Shown here piece after piece: positions 1 through 8,171 of a stretch of 64,000 nt of DNA. Under the pieces are notes generated by a model. That model was not told where the DNA came from, ran no database searches, and was given only the letters and a program-made list of their open reading frames with translations. The first letter of the stretch is position 1; the number at the start of each line of letters is the position of its first letter. The translations under genes were made by a program, and so were the position numbers. This DNA is from Geomesophilobacter sediminis (GTDB lineage Bacteria; Desulfobacterota; Desulfuromonadia; Geobacterales; Geobacteraceae): positions 186,001 through 250,000 of the forward strand of contig NZ_JAEMHM010000001.1 in assembly GCF_016458275.1 (NCBI RefSeq), given 5' to 3'.

Positions 1-1
1 C

Positions 2-970
2 TTCACCATCTTTACCGGGGTCACCCCCAACCCGAAGGTCGCCGAGATAGAGGCGGGGGTCGCCGTCTATCAGGAGGAACACTGCGATGCCCTGGTTGCG
101 GTCGGAGGGGGGAGCGTCATCGACTGCGCCAAAGGGATCGGGATCGTAACTACCAACCGCAAGCCGATCCAGGCCTTTGAAGGGGTGGACATGGTGACGA
201 TTCCCATCCCCCCGCTGGTCTGCATCCCGACCACCGGCGGGACCTCGGCCGACGTCTCCCAGTTCGCCATCATAAAAGATCCGCTGGAACGGGTGAAATT
301 CGCCATCATCAGCAAGTCGGTGGTCCCGGATATCTCCCTCATCGACCCGGAAACCCTGACCACGATGGATTCCTATCTCACCGCCTGCACCGGGCTCGAC
401 GCCCTCACCCATGCCATCGAGGCGTTCGTCTCCACCGCCCGCTCCACGATGACCGACCTGCACGCCCTCGAGGCGATGCGCCTCCTCTCCCGGAACCTGA
501 TCCCCTCCGTTCTCGACCTCGACGACCTGGAATTCCGCACCCAGGTGATGCAGGGGAGCCTTCAGGCCGGCCTCGCCTTTTCCAACGCCATCCTCGGGGC
601 GAACCACGCCATGGCCCACAGCCTCGGCGGCGCCATCGACCTCGCCCACGGCGAATGCAACGCGATCATCCTGGATCACGTGATCGAATTCAACTACTCC
701 TCCGCCCCGGAGCGCTACGAGCTCATCGCAGAGGCGATGGGGCTCGACCTGCGCGGCACGTCCCCGGCGCTCAGGAAGAAGGCCCTGCTGGAGCACATCC
801 GCTCCATCAAGGAGGCGGTCGGAATCCGGCGCAGCCTCTCCGGGGTCGGCGTTTCCTCCGCCGACCTCCGCTTCTTCAGCGATCATGCCCTCAAGGATCC
901 CTGCATGGTCACCAACCCCCGCCGACCAACCCACCGCGACATCGAGGTCGTCTATGAAGAATCCCTCTGA
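2..970 (+). CDS. Iron-containing alcohol dehydrogenase, ErcA-like (5' partial)
   Basis: The reading frame is open from base 2, so the N-terminus lies outside the window; 322 residues remain. Visible family III (iron) alcohol dehydrogenase features are the nucleotide-binding GGGSVIDCAKG segment, TTGGTSADVSQF, and the metal-ligand set DALTHAIEAF, ANHAMAHSL and LAHGECNA (Asp plus three His). The family oxidises alcohols or reduces aldehydes with NAD(P) in the cytoplasm. The stop codon lies 17 bases inside the next gene, a PAS hybrid histidine kinase. In Pseudomonas, ErcA is an Fe-ADH-like protein encoded beside the ErcS sensor kinase and acts in regulation of ethanol catabolism. The overlap suggests a similar regulatory pair here, but a purely metabolic enzyme is also possible. 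Confidence 0.85.
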   Translation, partial: FTIFTGVTPNPKVAEIEAGVAVYQEEHCDALVAVGGGSVIDCAKGIGIVTTNRKPIQAFEGVDMVTIPIPPLVCIPTTGGTSADVSQFAIIKDPLERVKFAIISKSVVPDISLIDPETLTTMDSYLTACTGLDALTHAIEAFVSTARSTMTDLHALEAMRLLSRNLIPSVLDLDDLEFRTQVMQGSLQAGLAFSNAILGANHAMAHSLGGAIDLAHGECNAIILDHVIEFNYSSAPERYELIAEAMGLDLRGTSPALRKKALLEHIRSIKEAVGIRRSLSGVGVSSADLRFFSDHALKDPCMVTNPRRPTHRDIEVVYEESL

Positions 971-2960
971 TCCCTCGGAAACCCACGCTGGGCTGCACGA
1001 AAAGCTGGCCGGACTCGGGGAGTCGTCGGTACGGAAAACGTACTATCCGGCGCTGCAGGCGCGGATGGAGGAACTGGAGCGGCTCAAGGCCTTTCTCGAT
1101 CACAGCAACGACATCTTCTTCCTGGTCGAGGTCCCTTCGGGGGCGATCGTCGACGTCAACCTGTTCGCATCGACCCAGATGGGGTGGCGACGCGAGGAAT
1201 TCCTTGCCGGAACGCTCTTCGACGTCTCCGATCTGGCGCGGTGCCCCGAGGGGGATGAACTGATCCGCTCGCCCCAGGCGCGGGACCGGGCCCAGGCGCT
1301 GACCGCCCTGCACCGCAAGGACGGGGGGACGTTCCCCGCAGAGCTCACCCTCAACCGGATGGTTTTCCACGATCAAGCCTACGTCCTTGCCGTAGCCCGC
1401 GACATCACCGAGCGGAAGCGGGCCGAGGAGGCGCTGCGTTACAGCGAGAACTTCCTGAAAAACGTGGTGGACAACATCCCCGCCATCGTCTTTGCCAAGG
1501 AAGCTGCCGAGTTGCGCTACGTGGCGCTGAACCGGGCCGCCGAAGAGTTTCTCGGCTACACCCGCGAGGAGGTCCTGGGCCGGCGAGACGATGACCTGTT
1601 TCCCCCGGAGCAGGCCGAATATTTTACCCAGAGCGACCGGCTGGCCCTGGATACCCGGAGGCTGATCGAGATTTCCGAGGAGGCGGTGAAGTCGGCCGGT
1701 GGGAAGCAGATGTTCCTGCGGGCCAAGAAGTTGCCCCTCTACGATGCCGAGGGGGTGCCGCGTTTTGTCCTGGGGATCGCCGAGGATATCACCGAGCGCA
1801 GGCGCCTTGAGGAGCAGCTCCTGCATTCCCAGAAGATGGAGGCCCTGGGGCAGCTGGCGGGTGGGGTGGCCCACGATTTCAACAACATCCTGATGGTCAT
1901 CATGGGCTATGCCGAGATGCTCAAGGGGGATGCCGCCCTGGGCCCGGCCCAGAAGGACAAGGTCGCCCAGATCATGGAATCTTCGGAGAAGGCGGCCGAG
2001 CTGACCAGGAGCCTGCTCACCTTTTCCCGCAAACAGATCATGATCCCGCGCACCTTCGATCTCAACGAGCTGATCGTGCGGGTGCAGCGCTTCCTGGTGC
2101 GGATCATCGGGGAGGACGTCCGGCTCAGGACCTCGGTATACGGGGAGCCCCTGTTTGCCGAGGTGGATACCGGGCAGATCGAACAGGTGCTGGTGAACCT
2201 CGCCACCAACGCGCGCGACGCGATGCCGAAGGGGGGGATCCTGAGCATCGAGACGGCGCACCAGGTGGTGGACGAAGCCTTTGCCGAGCAGAATCTGCCC
2301 GGGGCCCGGGGGCATTACGCGGTGATCTCTGTGTCGGACACCGGCATCGGGATGGACGATAGGACCCGGGTGAAGATATTCGAGCCCTTTTTCACGACCA
2401 AGGAGCCGGGGAAGGGAACCGGCCTGGGAATGGCGATCGTCTACGGCATCGTCTCACAGCACAACGGATTCATCAATGTCTACAGCGAGCCCGGCGTCGG
2501 CACCACCTTCCGGATCTATCTCCCCCTGGCGCAGGCCCCGGCCGGGACGGCCGGAGAGCGGACGGATCAGGCGGCGCCGCGCGGGGGTACCGAAACGATC
2601 CTGGTGGCCGAGGACGAACCGGCCCTGCGCAAGCTTTTGGAAACGGTCCTGACCGATAGCGGTTACACGGTGCTGTTGGCCGCCGACGGCAGGGAGGCGG
2701 TGGAGCAGTTCCAGCGGGCGCAGGGGAAGGTTGACCTGGTTCTGATGGACGTGGTGATGCCGCAACTGAGTGGGAAGGAGGCGGGGGAGGCGATCCGGGC
2801 GCTTAATCCGGAGGTTTCTCTTCTCTACACCAGCGGTTACACCCGGGACATCATCGTCACTCGCGACATCCTGCACGAGGGGACCGAGCTCGTGATGAAG
2901 CCGGTGCAGCCCCGGGAGCTCCTGAGTAAGGTCCGGGCTCTGTTGGACCGGAAGCAGTAG
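954..2960 (+). CDS. PAS-PAS hybrid histidine kinase with C-terminal receiver
   Basis: 668 residues. The start is the ATG at 954, inside the end of the dehydrogenase frame; an earlier start would only add residues that read through that gene. Order: a short coiled region, PAS 1 (about 45-155, ending in [12 protein letters not shown]), PAS 2 (about 160-285, ending in [12 protein letters not shown]), HisKA with [11 protein letters not shown] (phospho-His 307), HATPase_c with DTGIGMDD and [13 protein letters not shown], then a receiver domain with phospho-acceptor Asp about 599 ([10 protein letters not shown]). No membrane segment is visible, so a cytoplasmic sensor is expected. The 17-base overlap with the dehydrogenase implies translational coupling and a joint function. 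The signal sensed is unknown. Confidence 0.92.
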   Translation: MKNPSDPSETHAGLHEKLAGLGESSVRKTYYPALQARMEELERLKAFLDHSNDIFFLVEVPSGAIVDVNLFASTQMGWRREEFLAGTLFDVSDLARCPEGDELIRSPQARDRAQALTALHRKDGGTFPAELTLNRMVFHDQAYVLAVARDITERKRAEEALRYSENFLKNVVDNIPAIVFAKEAAELRYVALNRAAEEFLGYTREEVLGRRDDDLFPPEQAEYFTQSDRLALDTRRLIEISEEAVKSAGGKQMFLRAKKLPLYDAEGVPRFVLGIAEDITERRRLEEQLLHSQKMEALGQLAGGVAHDFNNILMVIMGYAEMLKGDAALGPAQKDKVAQIMESSEKAAELTRSLLTFSRKQIMIPRTFDLNELIVRVQRFLVRIIGEDVRLRTSVYGEPLFAEVDTGQIEQVLVNLATNARDAMPKGGILSIETAHQVVDEAFAEQNLPGARGHYAVISVSDTGIGMDDRTRVKIFEPFFTTKEPGKGTGLGMAIVYGIVSQHNGFINVYSEPGVGTTFRIYLPLAQAPAGTAGERTDQAAPRGGTETILVAEDEPALRKLLETVLTDSGYTVLLAADGREAVEQFQRAQGKVDLVLMDVVMPQLSGKEAGEAIRALNPEVSLLYTSGYTRDIIVTRDILHEGTELVMKPVQPRELLSKVRALLDRKQ

Positions 2961-2997
2961 GATGGAAGCCGATAAGGACAAGGCTCGGGTATCATGC

Positions 2998-3027
2998 AAA
3001 AGGCACCAGGTTTTCGACCTGCCTTTA
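2998..3027. terminator. Imperfect hairpin between convergent genes
   Basis: AAAGGC (2999-3004) can pair with GCCTTT (3021-3026) and AGGT with ACCT around a TTTCG loop, leaving a three-base bulge. It lies between the stop codons of the hybrid kinase (+) and the antitoxin (-), with A- and T-rich flanks. This fits a weak bidirectional terminator. Confidence 0.4.
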
Positions 3028-3393
3028 CAAAAACACCCGGTAATCCACGTTGAGTGCCTCAGCCAGTTTCTTGGCCGTCTCCCTTCCAATAGACCTTTTC
3101 CCGTTTTCCATCTCGGAGAGGTGCCGCTGGGGTATCCCGGTAAGTTTGGATAGTTCCACCTGAGTCAAACCTTCCTTGGTACGCCCGCCCCTGATGCAGA
3201 TCCCACCATTGTTGGCCAGCATCTCAGGCATGACCTGCTCCAGCGGAACGGTTTCGGTGGTGTCCCTGAGCCCGAGTTTTTTTGCATAGAGTTTCAACTC
3301 CCTGATCTTCGCGGGTTCCCCCGCAAAACGGACCTCGACCGTTCGCCCCTTCATGGTCTCTTCAGTAGGGTGCCTTTTCGTGCGTTCCAACAT
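3025..3393 (-). CDS. XRE-family antitoxin (HigA/RelB-partner type)
   Basis: 122 residues. The C-terminal half is a Cro/CI helix-turn-helix: TQVELSKLTGIPQRHLSEME followed by NGKRSIGRETAKKLAEALNV. The N-terminal half is probably the toxin-binding part. The ATG at 3393 has a GAGG six bases upstream and is preferred to an internal ATG at 3354. The gene overlaps the 3' end of the upstream toxin gene by 32 bases, giving the toxin-first order typical of HigBA-like systems. The protein should bind and neutralise the toxin and repress the shared promoter. Confidence 0.85.
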   Translation of the reverse strand: MLERTKRHPTEETMKGRTVEVRFAGEPAKIRELKLYAKKLGLRDTTETVPLEQVMPEMLANNGGICIRGGRTKEGLTQVELSKLTGIPQRHLSEMENGKRSIGRETAKKLAEALNVDYRVFL

Positions 3394-3640
3394 AAATAAC
3401 CTCGATGATTTGAATCCCCGCCGTTTCTTCTCTCCAAACGGCTACATAGGTGGGCTTACCTTTCTTCAAGTGGCAGTGACGCCGGGAGTCTGGGAGTTTG
3501 CTGTAATTTGGCCAGTTGCCGCGCACTGGCCCGGCTTTCCTCATTTCAATCACCAAGAGAGCTGCCGAGTCTTGAACGGCCCTGGGCAGTTTTTCGAATT
3601 GCTGAGCAGCCTTTTTTGACAGATTGACTGCCCACACCAT
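3362..3640 (-). CDS. RelE/HigB-like toxin
   Basis: 92 residues, a usual size for RelE-superfamily mRNA interferases. The N-terminus LSKKAAQQFEKLPRAVQ and the core KGKPTYVAVWREE followed by IIEVIYVGTHEKAPY match the RelE/ParE fold, with a terminal Lys/Tyr-rich segment. In this family the toxin cleaves mRNA at the ribosome or otherwise blocks growth. It is the promoter-proximal gene of a two-gene operon with an XRE antitoxin. The ParE-type (gyrase) alternative cannot be excluded from sequence alone. Confidence 0.82.
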   Translation of the reverse strand: MVWAVNLSKKAAQQFEKLPRAVQDSAALLVIEMRKAGPVRGNWPNYSKLPDSRRHCHLKKGKPTYVAVWREETAGIQIIEVIYVGTHEKAPY

Positions 3641-3642
3641 CG

Positions 3643-3655
3643 GTATACCCTATAC
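3643..3655. promoter_or_regulatory. Probable toxin-antitoxin operator
   Basis: A perfect inverted repeat GTATA-CCC-TATAC lies two bases upstream of the toxin start codon. On the minus strand a TTGAAA box with a TATAGG-like element about 15 bases downstream overlaps it. A palindrome over the promoter is where an XRE antitoxin or its complex normally represses its own operon. Confidence 0.5.
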
Positions 3656-3960
3656 TGTTTTTTGGTATATTTCAACGCAATAAGTCGGTGGGTCGCGTTG
3701 AGGGAAACTCGACATCCTTTCCCGATGGAGGCAAGGAGAGATGCCGTATATAGACCTTGAGCAGGAGAATGCAACCAGGAAAAGCGGTTCTCCTTCGTTG
3801 CTTTGTCGCGCAGGCTTCCCTGCCTTTGAGTCATTAAAACGAGCCCTCCTTTAAGCACTGGCAGGAGGGCTCTTTTATTATCTACTTGCAGATATGATTA
3901 TTGAGGATCTAGGATAAATTCTAAGCTCTTTGGACAACAGTGATAAGGAGGGCAAAAGCC
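3656..3960. other. Gene-free stretch between the TA module and the flavoenzyme
   Basis: No supported gene is seen. The stretch holds the likely toxin promoter on the minus strand, one degenerate copy of the CGTTGAGG-type repeat (3691-3717), a strong hairpin terminator at 3841-3880 and the ribosome binding site of the next gene. The open frame at 3550-3858 on the minus strand overlaps the toxin and has no family features. Confidence 0.6.
3841..3880 (+). terminator. Strong rho-independent terminator
   Basis: GAGCCCTCCT (3841-3850) and AGGAGGGCTC (3863-3872) form a perfect 10-bp stem around a 12-base loop, followed by TTTTATTA. There is no gene on the + strand immediately upstream, so it probably insulates the flavoenzyme gene from upstream transcription. 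An A-rich left flank lets it also work on the minus strand. Confidence 0.75.
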
Positions 3961-5319
3961 ATGACGACCAATAGACTCATCGTTGTCGGCGGCGATGCGG
4001 CGGGGATGAGCGCCGCTTCCCAGGCTAAACGCCGGCGTCCGGATCTGGAAATCATCGTATTCGAGAGGGGCCCGCACGTATCCTATTCCGCCTGAGGCAT
4101 CCCCTACTATGTCGGCCGGGTTGTCGACAAGGAAGATGCACTCATGATCCGCACTCCCGAACGGTTCCGGGAAAAAGAAGGGATCGACGTCCGGATCCGT
4201 CATGAAGTCGAGGAAATCGATGCGGCAGGAGGAAGGGTCCGCGTTCTCGAGCTGCAAACCGGCAACGTCTCATGGGAGCCGTACGATCAGCTCCTGCTGG
4301 CAACCGGCGCTAAGCCGGTCTGCCCGAAGGTTCCGGGCTCCGACGCGGTCGAGATCTGCGGGATCAACACCCTGCAGAGCGGGGTCGAAATGCGCATGCT
4401 TTTGGACAGCAAGTCCGCCCGAAAAGGGGTTGTCGTGGGCGGTGGATATATCGGTCTGGAAATGGCCGAAGCCCTGGTCCGGCAGGGATTGGATGTTTCC
4501 TTGGTGACGAAGTCACCGGAAGTGATGTCCACGCTCGATTCGGACATGGGGCGTCTGGTCTCCCAGGCGCTGCGCGATCTAGGGGTGACCCTCTACCTCG
4601 GGGAGACGCTGGAAGCATTTGATACCAAGAACGGCAAGCTGACCGGCGTAATCACCGACCAGCGGACCCTGCCGGCGGATGTCGTCGTGCTCGGTCTCGG
4701 GGTGCGCCCCAACGCGGCACTTGCCGAAGCCGCGGGCATTCCGCTCGGAGAAAAAGGATCGATCCGGGTGAACGATAGGATGCAAACCGGGACGGCCGGG
4801 ATCTGGGCTGCCGGAGATTGTGCCGAGTCGTTCCACCTGATCAGCCGCCGGCCCTTCTACATCGCCCTCGGCACCGTCGCCAACCGGCACGGGAGGGTAG
4901 CGGGAATCAACCTCGGCGGAGGGTACGCCACCTTTCCCGGGGTGGTGGGAACCGCCGTCACCAAGATCTGTGAAGTGGAAATAGCCCGCACCGGCCTGCA
5001 GGAAGAGGAGATCAGGAGGCTGGGCCTCGAATGGGTGAGTGCGGTGATCAAGAGCCGGACCAAGGCGGGGTACTACCCGGGAGCCGGAGAAATAACGGTC
5101 AAGGTACTTGCCGAAAAGGGGAGCGGCCGCCTGTTGGGTGGCCAGATCGTCGGGAAAGCCGGATCCGCCAAAAGGATCGACACCCTGGCAACCGCGCTGC
5201 ATGCAGGCTTCACCGTCGAACAGATGATCAACCTCGACCTGAGCTACGCACCTCCCTTCTCCCCGGTCTGGGACCCGGTCGTGATCGCCGCCCGCGAGGC
5301 GGCAAAGAAATTAGGGTAG
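3961..5319 (+). CDS. CoA-disulfide reductase / NADH oxidase family flavoprotein, probable selenoprotein (TGA at codon 45)
   Basis: One continuous frame of 452 residues starts at ATG 3961 behind an ideal AAGGAGG (3945-3951). Only TGA at 4093-4095 interrupts it. The N-terminal FAD motif (IVVGGDAAGMSAASQAKRR) lies before the TGA. After it come GIPYYVGRVVD, the NAD(P)H motif VVVGGGYIGLEMAEAL, the FAD motif WAAGDCAES, and the CoADR-type C-terminus NLDLSYAPPFSPVWDPV. In this family the catalytic Cys sits exactly at the TGA position (SxxCGxPYYxGG); here the sequence reads S-A-TGA-G-I-P-Y-Y. A SECIS-like hairpin follows. The family reduces CoA disulfide, CoA persulfide or O2 with NAD(P)H. A downstream double rhodanese supports a sulfane-sulfur role. 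If Sec is not inserted, only a 44-residue fragment is made. Confidence 0.85.
4093..4129 (+). promoter_or_regulatory. In-frame UGA with candidate bacterial SECIS element
   Basis: The TGA codon occupies 4093-4095. Fourteen bases later a 7-bp stem forms: UGUCGGC (4110-4116) with GUCGACA (4123-4129), including one G-U pair. It closes a six-base loop CGGGUU at 4117-4122. A stem-loop with G and U in the apical loop, roughly 15-40 bases after UGA and inside the coding region, is the established form of the bacterial SelB-binding SECIS. Confidence 0.7.
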
Positions 5320-5340
5320 TCGTAGGTTAGGCAGTCCGCT

Positions 5341-5373
5341 GCCCACCGTCCCTTGGTCTCGCTCGGTGGGCGC
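5341..5373 (+). terminator. Hairpin downstream of the flavoenzyme
   Basis: GCCCACCG and CGGTGGGC can form an 8-bp GC stem around a loop of about 16 bases, shortly after the stop codon at 5319. There is no U tract, so it is more likely an mRNA-stabilising hairpin or weak terminator than a strong one. Confidence 0.35.
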
Positions 5374-5386
5374 CGGGGGGCCGCCC

Positions 5387-5401
5387 TGGCACCGTGATCG
5401 C
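5387..5401 (+). promoter_or_regulatory. Candidate sigma54 promoter for the PAS-LytTR gene
   Basis: TGGCAC-N5-TCGC, with the invariant GG and GC separated by ten bases, matches the -24/-12 consensus (TGGCAC-N5-TTGC) at all but one conserved base. It ends 40 bases before the ATG at 5442. Sigma54 activators are abundant in this window, but no enhancer site was identified here. Confidence 0.5.
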
Positions 5402-5441
5402 GGATACCATCTCTCGATGCGCGGAATTTTGAGGAATAACT

Positions 5442-6161
5442 ATGTCTTACAGCCGCGGCACCATTTCCTCCAGCGATGACCTGAACTTCGGGCTGGTACT
5501 TCTATCCGACGACTTCACCGTGGTCGGCATGAACCAGTGCGCGCTCCAGATCGTCGGAAACCAAACGGGACCGCTGGGGAAAGATCTGCTTGGTTTCCAC
5601 CAGCCGAAGACCCGGGAGAAGGTACGGGGGCTTTTGCAGGAGCTCACCGAGCCCGCAGACACCCTGCAGAACACGCTGGTTCTCGATTTCCTGGGCCGGG
5701 TCCTGATGATGAGCATGTCCCGCATGACGGTCAGCACTGCGGAGGGGGCGGCATCATGGTCGGTGATCTTCGTTGACGTCACCGAGCAGACCGGCGCGCT
5801 GACCAATCCGGTGACGGGGCACCTGGAACTGAAAAAACTGCCGGTACACGAAAACGGGAACTTTATCTTCCTGTCCGCGGACGAGGTCCGCCTGATCCAG
5901 GCCGACGGCAATTACTGCCGGATTTTCACCGGGTCAAAACGGCATTACCTCCTGATGAGCCTGAAGACAGCTCTGGAGAAGTTGCCCGGCAACGGTTTCT
6001 TCCGCGTCCACAAGAGCTTCATCGTCAACCTCAAGCACGTCCGCGGCATCGAGCACGGCGATGGGAGCCGCCTCTTGGTCTCCTTTGATGATCCCGCTAT
6101 CCCGAAGGTCCCCGTCTCATGCCGCCTCGCGCCGGCCCTTAAGAAAGCACTGGGGCAATAA
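5442..6161 (+). CDS. PAS-LytTR transcriptional regulator (RcoM-like architecture)
   Basis: 239 residues, start ATG behind TGAGG. Residues about 12-115 form a PAS fold (FGLVLLSDDFTVVGMN, then a GKDLLGFHQPKTREKV segment). Residues about 135-238 are a LytTR DNA-binding domain (IQADGNYCRIFTG, FFRVHKSFIVNLKHVRGIE). RcoM-type CO sensors have the same PAS-LytTR order and bind haem through a PAS His and a Met; here His53 and a Met cluster at 89-95 are candidates, but this is inference. The gene lies between a CoA-disulfide-reductase-type enzyme and a double rhodanese, so it probably controls one or both in response to a redox or gas signal. It has its own sigma54-like promoter. Confidence 0.85.
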   Translation: MSYSRGTISSSDDLNFGLVLLSDDFTVVGMNQCALQIVGNQTGPLGKDLLGFHQPKTREKVRGLLQELTEPADTLQNTLVLDFLGRVLMMSMSRMTVSTAEGAASWSVIFVDVTEQTGALTNPVTGHLELKKLPVHENGNFIFLSADEVRLIQADGNYCRIFTGSKRHYLLMSLKTALEKLPGNGFFRVHKSFIVNLKHVRGIEHGDGSRLLVSFDDPAIPKVPVSCRLAPALKKALGQ

Positions 6162-6256
6162 CGGCACCGTTCATCCAGCCCCTGCCTCCGTTCGTCAAGT
6201 ACTCCTTGAGCATCCTCTGGTCGGTGAGGTATGTAGAGCTCACGGAGGGAAACGCA

Positions 6257-7312
6257 ATGAGACCAGATGCAAAGACGATCGCCAAATGGACCATCCTGTC
6301 ACTCTGCCTGTTGTTGCCCACAGGGGCTCTCGCAGACAGCACCAAGAGCAAAACGAAAACCCTCGATGCCGGCTCGATAAAGGAAAAGATCGATCCGAGC
6401 GACGAGATTCTTAAGGCCAGCCGTGCATTCTTTGCCGGATTACCGTTCATGCAGGCCGAGGCTTACTACAAGAAGGTAATCCTGGGCAAGGACCAGTCCT
6501 ACTTCCTGGTGAGCGTTCAGAGTGCGGATGAGTTTGCCAGAGGGCACGTGCCCGGTGCCGTCAACATCCCATATAACGAGATCGCCAGCGGCAAGGCCGG
6601 GAAGATCCTCCCGAAGGACAAGAAGATCGTGGTGACCTGCGCGGACGGGCATCGCTCCATGGTCGCCGCCCTGTATTTCGGGCAGCTCGGCTACGACACC
6701 ACTGTCCTGTCGTTCGGGATGACCCATTGGAACGCCTCCCAGTCCGGGATAACCGATCCTTACCCCGGCTCGGCCGGTTATCCGGTAAGCACGGCGCAGG
6801 TCGATGCCGCCGGGGGCAACGTGTTGCCTGCCATCGCAACCGTGGGAAGCACCGGGAAAAATGTGGTGCCGGCGCGGGCTGAAGCGGTATTGAGTTCCAA
6901 ACGCGATCTGCTGATCGACCGCGCGGAAGTCTACCAAAAGGCGGTAGTCGGCGGCGACCACTCCTATTTTCTCGTCAGCCTGCAACGGCCCGAAGATTAC
7001 GCAAAAGGTCACGTCCCGGGGGCGATCAACATACCGGCAAAGGAGATTGCGAAGGTTGAGAACCTGCGCAAGCTCCCCCGCGACAAGAAGATCGTTCTCA
7101 TCTGCTACATAGGCCACTGGGGCGCCGCCAGCGCATTTCTGCTCAACCAGCTGGGATACGAAGCTTATGACATGCGTTTTGGCACCATGGGGTGGAACGA
7201 TCAGACTGAAGGGCTTGGCGAGCTGCGGGAGGTGATGCTGGGGCTTGCGCGTTCCTTGAACTATCAGGTAGAAAAAGGGAAGCACGAAAGCCGGGCTATG
7301 GTGGAGAAGTAG
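6257..7312 (+). CDS. Exported tandem rhodanese-domain protein
   Basis: 351 residues from ATG 6257, which has GGAGGG seven bases upstream; the in-frame start at 6206 lacks one. A signal peptide is visible (WTILSLCLLLPTGALAD). Two rhodanese domains follow. Domain 1 (about 65-160) has the active-site loop VTCADGHRS with Cys128; domain 2 (about 225-330) has ICYIGHWGA with Cys283. Both show the HVPGAxNIP signature. Tandem rhodaneses transfer sulfane sulfur to thiol acceptors; this one should act in the periplasm. Its neighbour, a CoA-disulfide reductase family flavoprotein, is often fused or linked to rhodanese in other bacteria. The variant second loop may alter substrate choice. Confidence 0.88.
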   Translation: MRPDAKTIAKWTILSLCLLLPTGALADSTKSKTKTLDAGSIKEKIDPSDEILKASRAFFAGLPFMQAEAYYKKVILGKDQSYFLVSVQSADEFARGHVPGAVNIPYNEIASGKAGKILPKDKKIVVTCADGHRSMVAALYFGQLGYDTTVLSFGMTHWNASQSGITDPYPGSAGYPVSTAQVDAAGGNVLPAIATVGSTGKNVVPARAEAVLSSKRDLLIDRAEVYQKAVVGGDHSYFLVSLQRPEDYAKGHVPGAINIPAKEIAKVENLRKLPRDKKIVLICYIGHWGAASAFLLNQLGYEAYDMRFGTMGWNDQTEGLGELREVMLGLARSLNYQVEKGKHESRAMVEK

Positions 7313-7355
7313 ATCCTTTCGACCAGACGCAGTTACTTTGTTCGTGGCGAGAGAG

Positions 7356-7384
7356 GGGGACTGGCACCTGCGGAGCCAGTCCCC
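7356..7384 (+). repeat. GGGGACTGGC-type hairpin repeat
   Basis: GGGGACTGGC and GCCAGTCCCC form a perfect 10-bp stem around ACCTGCGGA, followed by a pyrimidine-rich tract, 44 bases after the rhodanese stop codon. Near-identical hairpins occur at 30848-30876, with looser relatives at 9725-9786, 27123-27148 and 40984-41012. A terminator role is plausible. Confidence 0.65.
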
Positions 7385-7399
7385 TTCGTCCTTGCAGCG

Positions 7400-7483
7400 T
7401 TAGTCTTGAGATGACCATGATTGGTCTCGAGATGACTATGGTTGGTCTCGAGATGACCATGGTTGGTCTTTGCGATGACGGTG
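7400..7483. repeat. Four tandem 21-bp repeats
   Basis: Units at 7400-7420, 7421-7441, 7442-7462 and 7463-7483. The middle two differ at one base; their shared start is TTGGTCTCGAGATGAC. The outer units are more diverged. The array is non-coding as far as can be seen. Confidence 0.85.
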
Positions 7484-7758
7484 CCTGGAGTTGGTGATTG
7501 GTCTCCTCAAGAAAAACGTGGGCGTACGCGGTCAGAACTTACCACGCATCTTTAGCTGACCTTCCGCATCTTTGGTCGTAGCAGGACCCTTGGTTGTCAT
7601 GAAATACGGTGGCAGCTGGTCCAAGGTACCCTTGTTTTGGCGCGGATTATGCCCTTATGACGTCCAACGATGAGGGGTTTCTCGTGGGATTACTTAGGAC
7701 GTTTGCTCTCGCGATGGAGTTCTTTTGGGGGAATATTATGCTATCCCGAGAGCATGTA

Positions 7759-7827
7759 TGCCCGTATTTGGTCTTGTGATGGCGATCACGAGACCAAACA
7801 CGGATGTGACGAGACCAAAGACGGGCA
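7759..7827. repeat. Nested inverted repeats built on TTTGGTCTC
   Basis: TTTGGTCTTGTGAT (7767-7780) pairs with ATCACGAGACCAAA (7785-7798) around a GGCG loop, with one G-T wobble. An outer pair, ATGCCCGTATTTGGTC and a GACCAAAGACGGGCAT copy ending near 7827, gives 15 matches of 16. The core motif is shared with the tandem repeats 300 bases upstream. Confidence 0.75.
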
Positions 7828-8171
7828 TCGCCTGTTGAAAACAGTGGCATCCCTGGGGTAGGCAAGTGATTCGTCCGGACCAGGCATGCCCGTCTTTCAC
7901 GAAAGTACGTTCACCTTACCCGTGATCATGGCTATCACCGGGTTCAAATGCCCTCCCCCGTGCCAGGACCGGTGACGCCCATCATTATCTTCAACGACGC
8001 GCGTTGCAAGTTGAGATCTGTCCGTCTTGGAACTGTTGATGGGCATCTTTGCTCGAAAGATGAAGGTAACCAGAGGAATACGACCGTTGGGACCGACATT
8101 GGGTGGGGGAAACCAAGGGATCAAGCGGCAGGTTGAGGCTGGAGGGGAATTATTAATAAGTAGGTCAAGTA

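Noticed and set aside
3550-3858. 102-residue open frame on the minus strand
   Set aside because: It overlaps the toxin gene in another frame, has no ribosome site and no family features.
4093-4095. Reading the flavoenzyme as a pseudogene broken by a nonsense codon
   Set aside because: The stop falls exactly on the catalytic Cys codon, the rest of the frame is intact with a perfect ribosome site, and a SECIS-like hairpin follows.
7400-7483. CRISPR array
   Set aside because: The 21-bp units are directly adjacent with no spacers, and no cas genes are in the window.
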